This document shows positions 1-5,453 of a DNA stretch of 5,453 nucleotides, in pieces. The notes beneath the pieces were generated by a model, which worked only from the letters and a program-made list of their open reading frames with translations, was not told the DNA's origin and made no database searches. Both the position numbers and the translations under genes were made by a program. The stretch spans positions 11,606-17,058 of the forward strand of contig PEZR01000051.1 in NCBI GenBank assembly GCA_002773975.1, read 5' to 3'. How positions within the stretch are numbered: the first letter of the stretch is position 1; the number at the start of each line of letters is the position of its first letter. The stretch comes from Bdellovibrio sp. CG10_big_fil_rev_8_21_14_0_10_47_8. Its GTDB lineage: Bacteria > Bdellovibrionota > Bdellovibrionia > Bdellovibrionales > Bdellovibrionaceae.

Positions 1-401
1 GTGTCTCCATTCATATCACAAATCTGGGAGTAGTTTTTGCTTCGTTGATTTTAGTTCTGATATTGTACTTTCTAAGAATATGGATCACACGCTACTCGAT
101 GAGCAAGGAGGGCGTGAGTTTGCAGGATGCCCTAGTCACAGCGGTGATGATCCCCAAAGGATTAGCTCCCGCCGTTTTGGTGAGTCTGGTGATTCAAAAG
201 GGTATTCCTCGGGCAGAGACTATTCAAGCGATTGTGTTCTCAGTGGTTATTCTCAGTATTGTTTGCACCGCCGTTCTCATTCCTCTTAGCCAGCATGGAT
301 TTTTGGGGCGGCTCTACGGGTCAATTCTTAAAAAATTTCAAGCAGGAACTTCGGCGTTGACCGATGAGTTGGATATAAAAAATGTGGAAGAAACCAAGTA
401 G
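1..401 (+). CDS. C-terminal part of a cation:proton (Na+/H+) antiporter-like membrane protein, 5' truncated
   Basis: The frame starting at base 3 is open from the window edge to the TAG at 399-401 and gives 132 residues. The start lies outside the window. Three hydrophobic stretches are visible: about residues 8-27, about 40-64 containing MIPKGLAPAVL (PKGL at residues 51-54), and about 74-95. A charged tail of some 35 residues follows (KKFQ...DELDIKNVEETK), presumably cytoplasmic. A membrane-embedded basic residue followed by a Gly/Ala-rich helix is typical of the late transmembrane helices of sodium/hydrogen exchangers (PF00999 type). I infer exchange of Na+ or K+ for protons across the inner membrane. 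The catalytic aspartates would be in the missing part, so substrate and subfamily cannot be read. Another polytopic transporter is possible. The last 20 bases overlap the next gene in a different frame. Confidence 0.6.
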   Translation, partial: VSIHITNLGVVFASLILVLILYFLRIWITRYSMSKEGVSLQDALVTAVMIPKGLAPAVLVSLVIQKGIPRAETIQAIVFSVVILSIVCTAVLIPLSQHGFLGRLYGSILKKFQAGTSALTDELDIKNVEETK

Positions 402-2220
402 ATTATTGTCAGTGATTTTATGTTTGCTTGCGGCCTGTACAACACTTCAAGATCATGACAGCTCCACGCCCGGCGAACGAAATCCGGAGAAGCAAGAAAT
501 TCCAGAGTCTCTCTCGTTCCTTCATTCAAAAAAACCACCTTGTCTTGAGATGGTGAGAAAATTCTGCGATAAACTGTATTCTCCTGAAAATCAGGGAAGC
601 ATGTCGTTCACAGTTGGCACTACAAATTTTGATGTAAAAATGGGTCGAACAGAGAACGATTTTCTGCAAAAGGACTATGAGTTTATGAAAAGTAAACTCA
701 CGGGTTGGAAGCGGTTCCCCAGAGATCTGCGAGCTTCGTTGAACAGTCACGAATTTTCAAGAAAACTGAGGCAGTATCTGTCTCGCACCTCTCCGCAAAA
801 GATGACACTTCAGAACCGCATGAGAACCCTCAGGGATGAAGATGAGCTGAGTTTTATATGGAACTTAGCCGTGAAAGAGGTTGTTCTTTCGAGGATGGAG
901 AAGCAATACCCTGGCTACTCGAGAATTCAGGAAGATTTGGTTCCGCTGGAGCTGAAATACGAGGCGCAACGACTGGGGCGCATGCTGAAAGCCGAGATCG
1001 CCATTGCAATCTGGTCCAATCATCCCAACTGGAAAATGGTTGAAAGCAGGTTTGAGAAGATTAAAAAAACCTATGTTGATGAGATCCAGTCGAGCAAACA
1101 GTTACCGGCAGACCTTCAACAGAAATGGATGAACCGAGTCGAGTCGGTGCGTTTGATCGTGCCTGGGTCGGATCCGCAGATCGACATGGAAGACTGTTAT
1201 AAAAATGAATCCAACGCGTATTACTTTCGAGAAAAAAATGAAATCACCGTTTGTGCCGGAGACTTTAATACAGAAGAGATTGATCAGACTCTGGCCCATG
1301 AATTGGCGCATGCTCTGGATCTAGGGCGGTCACGCTATCTTTTCCAAAGACAGTCGAAATTCGGAAATCATTTGGAACAGATCAAGGAAAAAAGTTGTTC
1401 GAGCAAGGCCTTTAGTTGTCAGGACTGGGATACAATGAAAGAAAGCTTCGGCAATTCATTGGCCGAGTTTCAAACATATAAAGCTGACTTGCCAGAGTTC
1501 AATACTTGTCTACAGGACAAGGCTTTAAAGACACCTATTCCAGACGAGTACCTGACTCGAATTGCTAAGGAAAATGTGGACGAGACCCTGGCGGACCTTG
1601 CGCAGATGAATATTTTTTTAAGAGTGATCAGTCCAAAGATTCCTTTGATGAATGGATCCTCTCAAAAAAATCCCATGTATCTAAATCCTTGTGCTTATTA
1701 TTTGTGGCAGACACAGGCGCATCCTTTTGAGGACGATATGAGTTTGTTGTTGTTTTTTACTGCTGAATATCGGTGTTCCAAGGAGCCAGTTGCAGCTGTA
1801 AGGTTCAAGATCGCGATTGATCGCGCGAAGGATCTTCAAGAGCAGTTTGTTCAGGCCAAGGTTGGCATGGAAGGTGTGTACTCTGAGCGAGAGCGGCTGG
1901 TCACCGATGGTTACTCTGTTTCTCCAGCCGAGAGATTTGCCGATGCGATTGGTCAGCGGGTATTTTCCAGGATCCTTGCTGCCGAGCAAGATATGGGTGT
2001 TCGTAGAGCCCGGTATTTATTCAATAACGCCTGGCTTTGCCGAAAGCCCTCTTTGCAGAAGTTATTTCCTGCGGAAGCTCGTGTCCAGAAGAATTACTAT
2101 GTCGAGCCTCACTCTGAAATTGTTCAAAGACAAAAGGAACTCCTGCCAGACGAGATCCAGGAAGTCCTGCAGTGCCGGCAAGATTTTGAGTCTCATCAGT
2201 GTGTCATGGGTGATCAATAG
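382..2220 (+). CDS. Predicted lipoprotein with zincin (HExxH) metallopeptidase motif, cysteine-rich, family not recognised
   Basis: This 612-residue protein starts with a lipoprotein signal: basic n-region (MWKKPSR), hydrophobic core, then the lipobox L16-A17-A18-C19. Lipidation on C19 is expected, and with Thr at +2 it would probably go to the outer membrane. A zinc-protease motif, HELAH, lies at residues 306-310 (TLAHELAHALD), with H306 and H310 as likely zinc ligands and E307 as catalytic base. Candidate third ligands are E401 in DETLAD or E517 in SPAERFADA; both resemble the downstream glutamate helix of gluzincins. Twelve cysteines follow C19 (54, 62, 272, 291, 339, 346, 376, 437, 465, 553, 598, 607), suggesting disulfides in the periplasm. 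Residues 80-260 are charged and helical. The ATG at 382 was chosen because it supplies the full signal peptide; its Shine-Dalgarno is weak. It overlaps the antiporter gene by 20 bases, so translational coupling is likely. The metallopeptidase role is inferred from motifs; the substrate is unknown. Confidence 0.85.
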   Translation: MWKKPSRLLSVILCLLAACTTLQDHDSSTPGERNPEKQEIPESLSFLHSKKPPCLEMVRKFCDKLYSPENQGSMSFTVGTTNFDVKMGRTENDFLQKDYEFMKSKLTGWKRFPRDLRASLNSHEFSRKLRQYLSRTSPQKMTLQNRMRTLRDEDELSFIWNLAVKEVVLSRMEKQYPGYSRIQEDLVPLELKYEAQRLGRMLKAEIAIAIWSNHPNWKMVESRFEKIKKTYVDEIQSSKQLPADLQQKWMNRVESVRLIVPGSDPQIDMEDCYKNESNAYYFREKNEITVCAGDFNTEEIDQTLAHELAHALDLGRSRYLFQRQSKFGNHLEQIKEKSCSSKAFSCQDWDTMKESFGNSLAEFQTYKADLPEFNTCLQDKALKTPIPDEYLTRIAKENVDETLADLAQMNIFLRVISPKIPLMNGSSQKNPMYLNPCAYYLWQTQAHPFEDDMSLLLFFTAEYRCSKEPVAAVRFKIAIDRAKDLQEQFVQAKVGMEGVYSERERLVTDGYSVSPAERFADAIGQRVFSRILAAEQDMGVRRARYLFNNAWLCRKPSLQKLFPAEARVQKNYYVEPHSEIVQRQKELLPDEIQEVLQCRQDFESHQCVMGDQ

Positions 2221-2226
2221 GTCAGT

Positions 2227-3498
2227 TTAAGATCTTCGGCAGTCATGCCATTGTTTGGACAAAAACTCTCGATCATCTGGGTGAGCGATTTGAATCAGTG
2301 CCCGGGCTCGTTCCCCCAGTGTTTTTCCGGCCAGGTCGGCAACGCCATATTCGGTGGCGATACAGTGAACATGGGCTCGGGTAGTGACCACGCCCGCCCC
2401 ACTTTGGAGCTCTACGACGAGCTTGGATTTTCCATTTTTTGTTCGGCTGCTCATTGCCACGATGGGCAGTCCTCCATCAGATAAAGCGGCGCCGCGGATA
2501 AAATCCACCTGACCACCGACACCTGAAATGATTTTGTGCCCTATGGAATCAGCACAGACTTGGCCTGTGAGATCCACCTCAATGGCGCTGTTGACTGCAA
2601 CTACTTTGGAATTTCTTGAAATGACGAGCGGGTTATTAACATAGTCTGCTCCCAACTGAATCACGGATGGATTGTCGTTGATAAAGTCATAGACGGCCTT
2701 TGAGCCAAAAATAAACCCGGAGACTGTCTTGTGTCGATGAACAGTCTTTTGAGAATTGTTGATCGCTCCAGACTGAAGCAAGGTTAAAATTCCGTCCGAC
2801 CACATTTCGCTGTGTACGCCCAAATTTTTATGATTCTTCAGGGCCGCCAAAACAGCATTTGGAATATTTCCAATACCCACTTGCAGGCAGGCGCCGTCGT
2901 CGATCATTTGCGCCACCGTCGCGCCAATGGCGAGTTCCTCAGAAGTGAGTGGGCGGCTCTCGGGGACGGGTAGAGGCTCATCGACTTCGATCCAGTGATC
3001 AATGTCGTCAAGGTGAACGAAACCGTCTCCATGCACTCGCGGCATCTGATGATTAATTTGTGCGACGAGAATGTCCGCGGCTTGAATCGCCGCTCTAGCG
3101 ACATCGACACTAGTACCTAAGGTACAAAACCCGTGGCGGTCAGGTTTCGACAAGTGCAAAAGGGCTACGTGCAAGGGTCTGCGTTTTGACAGAAAGAGAG
3201 ATGGAATCTCCGAGAGGAAGCAGGGCAAGTAATCCACCCGGTCGCTGCCAATTTCTGAACGAAGATTGGTTCCAGAAAAAAGACTAACAACTCGAAAGTT
3301 ATCCTTAAACTTTGCGGAGGCATACGGAGCTTTGCCTTCGGTATGAAGGTGAATCAACTCGACATTTTTCAAGCGAGAGGCCTCTTCGACCAGAGCTTGA
3401 AGAAGAATCGACGGAGTTGCCGCCGCGCCATGCACGAACACGCGGTGGCCAGACTGGATACACTGTACTGCCTCTGCAGCGCTCTGACACTTGGCCAC
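2227..3498 (-). CDS. Acetyl-CoA hydrolase / 4-hydroxybutyrate CoA-transferase family protein
   Basis: This 423-residue protein aligns by eye, nearly end to end, with the butyrate/4-hydroxybutyrate CoA-transferase family (PF02550 plus PF13336), whose members are about 430 residues. The N-terminal domain shows SAAEAVQCIQSG (6-17) and FVHGAAATP (21-29). The middle has HGFCTLGTSVD (122-132) and LQVGIGNIPNAV (205-216). The catalytic Glu is E231 in LGVHSEMWSDG, equivalent to E238 of the Clostridium aminobutyricum enzyme. The C-terminal domain has the oxyanion-loop motif SGVGGQVDF (325-333) and TEYGVADL (382-389). It should move CoA between acetyl-CoA and a short carboxylic acid, or hydrolyse acyl-CoA, in the cytosol; the acid cannot be read from sequence. 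The start is GTG, the first standard start after an in-frame TAA at 3552-3550, and it has no clear ribosome binding site. It gives an N-terminus some 6-7 residues shorter than relatives. The gene ends 6 bases from the convergent lipoprotein gene. Confidence 0.92.
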   Translation of the reverse strand: MAKCQSAAEAVQCIQSGHRVFVHGAAATPSILLQALVEEASRLKNVELIHLHTEGKAPYASAKFKDNFRVVSLFSGTNLRSEIGSDRVDYLPCFLSEIPSLFLSKRRPLHVALLHLSKPDRHGFCTLGTSVDVARAAIQAADILVAQINHQMPRVHGDGFVHLDDIDHWIEVDEPLPVPESRPLTSEELAIGATVAQMIDDGACLQVGIGNIPNAVLAALKNHKNLGVHSEMWSDGILTLLQSGAINNSQKTVHRHKTVSGFIFGSKAVYDFINDNPSVIQLGADYVNNPLVISRNSKVVAVNSAIEVDLTGQVCADSIGHKIISGVGGQVDFIRGAALSDGGLPIVAMSSRTKNGKSKLVVELQSGAGVVTTRAHVHCIATEYGVADLAGKTLGERARALIQIAHPDDREFLSKQWHDCRRS

Positions 3499-3527
3499 TA
3501 CTGTGCAACCCGGCGGGTATTTTTCAT
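3498..3527 (-). CDS. Possible 9-codon leader ORF coupled to the CoA-transferase gene
   Basis: On the minus strand an ATG at 3527-3525 opens a 9-codon frame, MKNTRRVAQ, ending in TAG at 3500-3498. The final G of that TAG is the first base of the GTG start of the CoA-transferase (TAGTG). The ATG has a good Shine-Dalgarno, GGAGAG, 3 bases upstream, while the GTG has none. This arrangement fits translation of the short frame followed by termination and reinitiation at the GTG. The peptide has no run of one amino acid that would suggest classical attenuation. A chance ORF is possible, as is a frameshift that split off the true N-terminus. Confidence 0.35.
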   Translation of the reverse strand: MKNTRRVAQ

Positions 3528-3530
3528 AAG

Positions 3531-3536
3531 CTCTCC
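3531..3536 (-). promoter_or_regulatory. Ribosome binding site GGAGAG ahead of the 9-codon leader ORF
   Basis: Read on the minus strand this is GGAGAG, followed by CTT and then ATG. It is the only strong Shine-Dalgarno match near the CoA-transferase start and lies 32 bases upstream of the GTG, too far to serve that codon directly. It therefore bears on how the CoA-transferase is translated. Confidence 0.5.
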
Positions 3537-3571
3537 AAGGACGGCATATTTATTCTCGTCAGGCCCTCTTG

Positions 3572-3600
3572 ATCATCGATAGGGAGCAAGAAAAAGTCAA
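3572..3600 (-). promoter_or_regulatory. Candidate sigma70-type promoter for the CoA-transferase gene
   Basis: On the minus strand TTGACT (3600-3595) matches the -35 consensus in five of six positions. After a 17-base spacer comes GATGAT (3577-3572), which matches TATAAT in four of six. Transcription would begin near 3565, leaving a leader of about 40 bases before the leader-ORF ATG. The -10 is weak, so this is tentative. Confidence 0.35.
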
Positions 3601-3624
3601 TTTTCTGGGCCTCCAGCGAGCTCC

Positions 3625-3641
3625 TGAGAAAAATTGTCTCA
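3625..3641. repeat. Small inverted repeat TGAGA-N7-TCTCA upstream of the helicase promoter
   Basis: TGAGA (3625-3629) and TCTCA (3637-3641) are perfect inverted arms around the 7-base loop AAAATTG. The right arm ends one base before the TTGACT -35 element and overlaps the palindrome CAATTG (3640-3645). The AATTG in the loop recurs at 3641-3645. The position would suit an operator, but five-base arms can easily arise by chance. Confidence 0.25.
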
Positions 3642-3642
3642 A

Positions 3643-3671
3643 TTGACTGCGAGGTGTTTTCTCTCTATATT
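3643..3671 (+). promoter_or_regulatory. Sigma70-type promoter for the DEAD-box helicase gene
   Basis: TTGACT (3643-3648), a 17-base spacer and TATATT (3666-3671) match the housekeeping promoter consensus in five of six positions at each box, with ideal spacing. Transcription would start near 3678, giving a leader of about 25 bases. This promoter probably also serves the gene at 4841. Confidence 0.7.
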
Positions 3672-3686
3672 GCCGTGAAATCAGGC

Positions 3687-3694
3687 AAGAAGGG
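3687..3694 (+). promoter_or_regulatory. Ribosome binding site AAGAAGGG of the helicase gene
   Basis: A purine-rich AAGAAGGG ends 9 bases before the ATG at 3704. It supports that ATG as the start rather than the in-frame ATG at 3749, which would remove the aromatic residue upstream of the Q motif. Confidence 0.5.
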
Positions 3695-3703
3695 TCGTCT
3701 CGA

Positions 3704-4834
3704 ATGAAATTTCAGCAAACGGAACTGCAGCAGCAAAGCTTTCAAGAGATGAATTTGGCCGGGAAGGCTTTGGCGGCCATTGAAAAAATGGGAATTTTGA
3801 CCCCCACTTTGATTCAAAGTCAGGCGATTCCTTTAATTCAACAAGGGCATGATGCAGTTGTGGTGGCGCAAACGGGCAGCGGTAAAACTTTGGCCTATGC
3901 ACTTCCCATTGTCACAAATTTGATCCGCCAAACTGAGACTCGGGCTCTTATTTTAGTCCCCAGTCGAGAGGTTGCGGGACAGATCTACAAAGTTTTTAAC
4001 GAACTGTTAGAGGGCTCATCGATGAAGGTCTCATTGATTGTTGGTGGAATTCCCAACAAAGAGCAAGTCAGTCAGCTAAAGAAAAAACCTCGGGTCATTG
4101 TCGCGACACCGGGACGGATGAATGATCATCTGCTCACGAACAAACTTCTTTTACAGGGGGTGAGTACCGTGGTGATTGATGAGGCCGACCGAATGCTGGA
4201 TATGGGGTTTTCGCCCCAGATCGACAATATTCGGAAAACGATGAGGGGAAACTGGCAGACGCTGATGTTTTCCGCCAGCTTTGGTTCCTCAGTCGAGAAT
4301 ATTGCACAAAAAATTATGAGAGAAAATCCTTACTTGCTTCGCTCGGAGCGAGCGGAGATGCCAGTGCTTCAGCTTCGACAAAAGGTTTTTTTCGTTGATC
4401 GGGGAATGAAAAATGATCGACTTGCTTTGGAGCTCAAATCCATTGATGGGGGAGTCATCATTTTTGCGGGCAATCAACCCAGCTGTGAAAGCATCGGTTT
4501 TCATCTCAAGGAAAATGGATTCTCCAGTGACTTCATTCACGGAGGGTTGTCCCCAGGGCATCGCAGTCGGGTGCTGCGTGAATTCCGAGAAAAGAAAATT
4601 CAAATCATGATCACCACTGACCTTTTGGCCCGGGGGTTGGATGTTCCGCACATCGAGTGTGTGATCAATTATGATCTGCCATCTGAACCTGAGGACTTTT
4701 TGCATCGTATTGGACGAACCGCACGCGCTGGACGAAAAGGCAAGGCAATGACATTTGTCACGCCCAGGGACGCCGACATGTACAAACAGATTAAACCCTA
4801 TTTGCTGGATGCGGAAAAGATTCAGCTGAATTGA
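3704..4834 (+). CDS. DEAD-box ATP-dependent RNA helicase, minimal two-domain form
   Basis: The 376-residue protein is an ATP-dependent RNA helicase core acting in the cytosol on structured RNA, for example in ribosome assembly or mRNA turnover. Motifs appear in order. The Q motif has F13 and PTLIQSQAIP (Q38). Motif I is AQTGSGKT (55-62), Ia is VPSREV (85-90), GG lies at 114-115, and Ib is TPGR (135-138). Motif II is DEAD (159-162) and motif III is SAS (190-192). Motif IV is IIFAGN (252-257), V is TTDLLARGLDV (304-314), and VI is HRIGRTARAGR (334-344). It ends about 30 residues after motif VI, with no basic or RNA-binding tail, so substrate specificity must come from the core or a partner. Two deviations stand out: motif III is SAS rather than SAT, and Ia has PSREV rather than PTREL. 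It resembles the RhlE/SrmB group in size and core, but I cannot place it in a subfamily. It has its own promoter and lies 6 bases before the next gene. Confidence 0.95.
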   Translation: MKFQQTELQQQSFQEMNLAGKALAAIEKMGILTPTLIQSQAIPLIQQGHDAVVVAQTGSGKTLAYALPIVTNLIRQTETRALILVPSREVAGQIYKVFNELLEGSSMKVSLIVGGIPNKEQVSQLKKKPRVIVATPGRMNDHLLTNKLLLQGVSTVVIDEADRMLDMGFSPQIDNIRKTMRGNWQTLMFSASFGSSVENIAQKIMRENPYLLRSERAEMPVLQLRQKVFFVDRGMKNDRLALELKSIDGGVIIFAGNQPSCESIGFHLKENGFSSDFIHGGLSPGHRSRVLREFREKKIQIMITTDLLARGLDVPHIECVINYDLPSEPEDFLHRIGRTARAGRKGKAMTFVTPRDADMYKQIKPYLLDAEKIQLN

Positions 4835-4840
4835 CGAGTG

Positions 4841-5453
4841 ATGAGACTTCAGGATCTAAAGGTCAAAATACGTCGAAGTTTTGTTGTTCTTGCAATCGCA
4901 GGAATTCTTCTCAATTTTATATTCGACCTTTATGCCTATAAAAATAACCGGGTTTCAGATAAGACCGGGGAAGAAGTCACTCAAGCTTATGAGGAGATGT
5001 TGCATCTGCAGCGCTTGGATCGTTGGGTCCAGGTTTTTCTCGTTTCAACGCCAAAAACAGCGGCCCTCGACGGGGCTTTGCAGGAAATCGCTTTTACGTC
5101 CGCTATGATCCACGATCCGGGTCGGAAGGAGTTACTGCGGAAGTTGTCGACACAACTGACCGCTCCCAACGCTTCGAAAGAGAAATCAGCGGCGACGACA
5201 ATGAGTGAAATTCTCAAGGGTGAATCTAAGGAACTTGAGGAGAAACTCCGGAGAGATATTGAAAAGAATCATGATGTCGATCGATCCCTTTACAGAGCTG
5301 TCATATTGGACAGCTTGCTTTTCAGCGTGCTGCTTGCATTTTTTTTCTTAGAGATGAGGTCGAACAAAGAGATTGAGCAAAATTTGACTCTGTCGATGAA
5401 CATTCTGAAAGAGGCAAACCGCGCCCTGAAAGAGGAGCAACTAAAAAGACTGA
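4841..5453 (+). CDS. N-terminal part of a membrane-anchored sensor-like protein (possibly histidine kinase), 3' truncated
   Basis: From the ATG at 4841 the frame stays open to the window end, giving 204 residues; an in-frame GTG at 4838 is an alternative start. The N-terminus is basic (KVKIRR), followed by a membrane segment at about 14-31. A charged, mostly helical extracytoplasmic domain spans about 32-152. A second membrane segment covers about 153-170 (AVILDSLLFSVLLAFFFL). A charged helix follows, with leucines at 182, 189 and 196 in heptad steps, so probably a coiled coil. Two membrane segments, an outer domain and a coiled-coil linker are the standard front half of a sensor histidine kinase, diguanylate cyclase or chemoreceptor. 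The output domain lies beyond the window, so the type is unknown, and no clear HAMP domain is visible. The gene starts 6 bases after the helicase stop with a weak ribosome binding site, suggesting read-through transcription and perhaps coupled translation. Confidence 0.75.
   Translation, partial: MRLQDLKVKIRRSFVVLAIAGILLNFIFDLYAYKNNRVSDKTGEEVTQAYEEMLHLQRLDRWVQVFLVSTPKTAALDGALQEIAFTSAMIHDPGRKELLRKLSTQLTAPNASKEKSAATTMSEILKGESKELEEKLRRDIEKNHDVDRSLYRAVILDSLLFSVLLAFFFLEMRSNKEIEQNLTLSMNILKEANRALKEEQLKRL

Noticed and set aside
1806..1828. Repeated GATCGCG near 1809 and 1819
   Set aside because: Two short copies inside coding sequence, explained by codons of AIDRAK; no array or further copies seen.
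1681..1989. 102-residue open frame on the minus strand inside the lipoprotein gene
   Set aside because: It lies wholly inside a well-supported gene with signal peptide and zinc motif; its product shows no domain or signal and no ribosome binding site stands out.
1817..2230. 137-residue open frame on the plus strand overlapping the end of the lipoprotein gene
   Set aside because: It is an out-of-frame reading of the same strand. The lipoprotein frame continues intact to 2220, and this frame shows no recognisable motif.
3312..3582. Plus-strand open frames of 79 and 86 residues opposite the CoA-transferase start
   Set aside because: They are antisense to the conserved N-terminal domain of the CoA-transferase and their products are low-complexity and Arg-rich, with no motif.
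4338..4357. GC-rich inverted repeat (CGCTCGGAGCG) resembling a hairpin
   Set aside because: It is inside the helicase gene, the loop would be too small for the full stem, there is no T-run, and it is explained by Arg/Glu codons (RSERAE).
4289..4705. 138-residue open frame on the minus strand inside the helicase gene
   Set aside because: It is antisense to the helicase region carrying motifs IV to VI, whose conservation explains the open frame; no independent coding evidence is visible.
4881..5208. Short open frames on both strands within the downstream gene (starts at 4881, 5023 and 5217)
   Set aside because: They conflict with the longer frame from 4841, which is open to the window end and has a coherent membrane-protein layout.

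Overview
The window holds two partial and three complete genes, plus a compact divergent promoter region. It reads as ordinary chromosomal DNA from a Gram-negative bacterium. A lipoprotein signal peptide with a lipobox, an exported cysteine-rich zinc-protease-like protein, roughly balanced base composition and dense gene packing would all fit a Bdellovibrionota or deltaproteobacterium-like genome. That placement is inference from style only; no marker gene fixes the taxon. I see no tRNA, rRNA, CRISPR array, insertion sequence, integrase or phage gene.

Left part (1-2220, + strand): the C-terminal 132 residues of a multi-spanning membrane protein resembling a Na+/H+ (cation:proton) antiporter. 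It overlaps by 20 bases a 612-residue predicted lipoprotein with a zincin motif (HELAH) and 12 further cysteines. I cannot assign this protein to a named family; it is the least familiar gene here. The overlap suggests co-transcription, but not necessarily shared function.

Middle (2227-3498, - strand): a CoA-transferase of the acetyl-CoA hydrolase / 4-hydroxybutyrate CoA-transferase family, with catalytic Glu and glycine-rich loop intact. It converges on the lipoprotein gene with only 6 bases between the stop codons. Its likely start is a GTG with no good ribosome binding site of its own. It is preceded by a possible 9-codon leader ORF that does have a good Shine-Dalgarno, and whose stop codon shares a base with the GTG.

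Divergent spacer (3499-3703): a strong sigma70-like promoter (TTGACT, 17 bases, TATATT) faces right toward a helicase gene. A weaker candidate faces left toward the CoA-transferase. A small inverted repeat sits just upstream of the rightward -35 element.

Right part (3704-5453, + strand): a minimal 376-residue DEAD-box RNA helicase with all core motifs, but SAS in place of the usual SAT at motif III. Six bases later an open frame begins and runs off the window. It encodes at least 204 residues with two membrane segments flanking an extracytoplasmic domain, then a coiled coil, which is the N-terminal layout of a membrane-bound sensor protein such as a histidine kinase. It probably shares the helicase transcript.

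I do not see a convincing new multi-gene system. The points most worth following are the unassigned zincin lipoprotein and the possible translationally coupled leader of the CoA-transferase.
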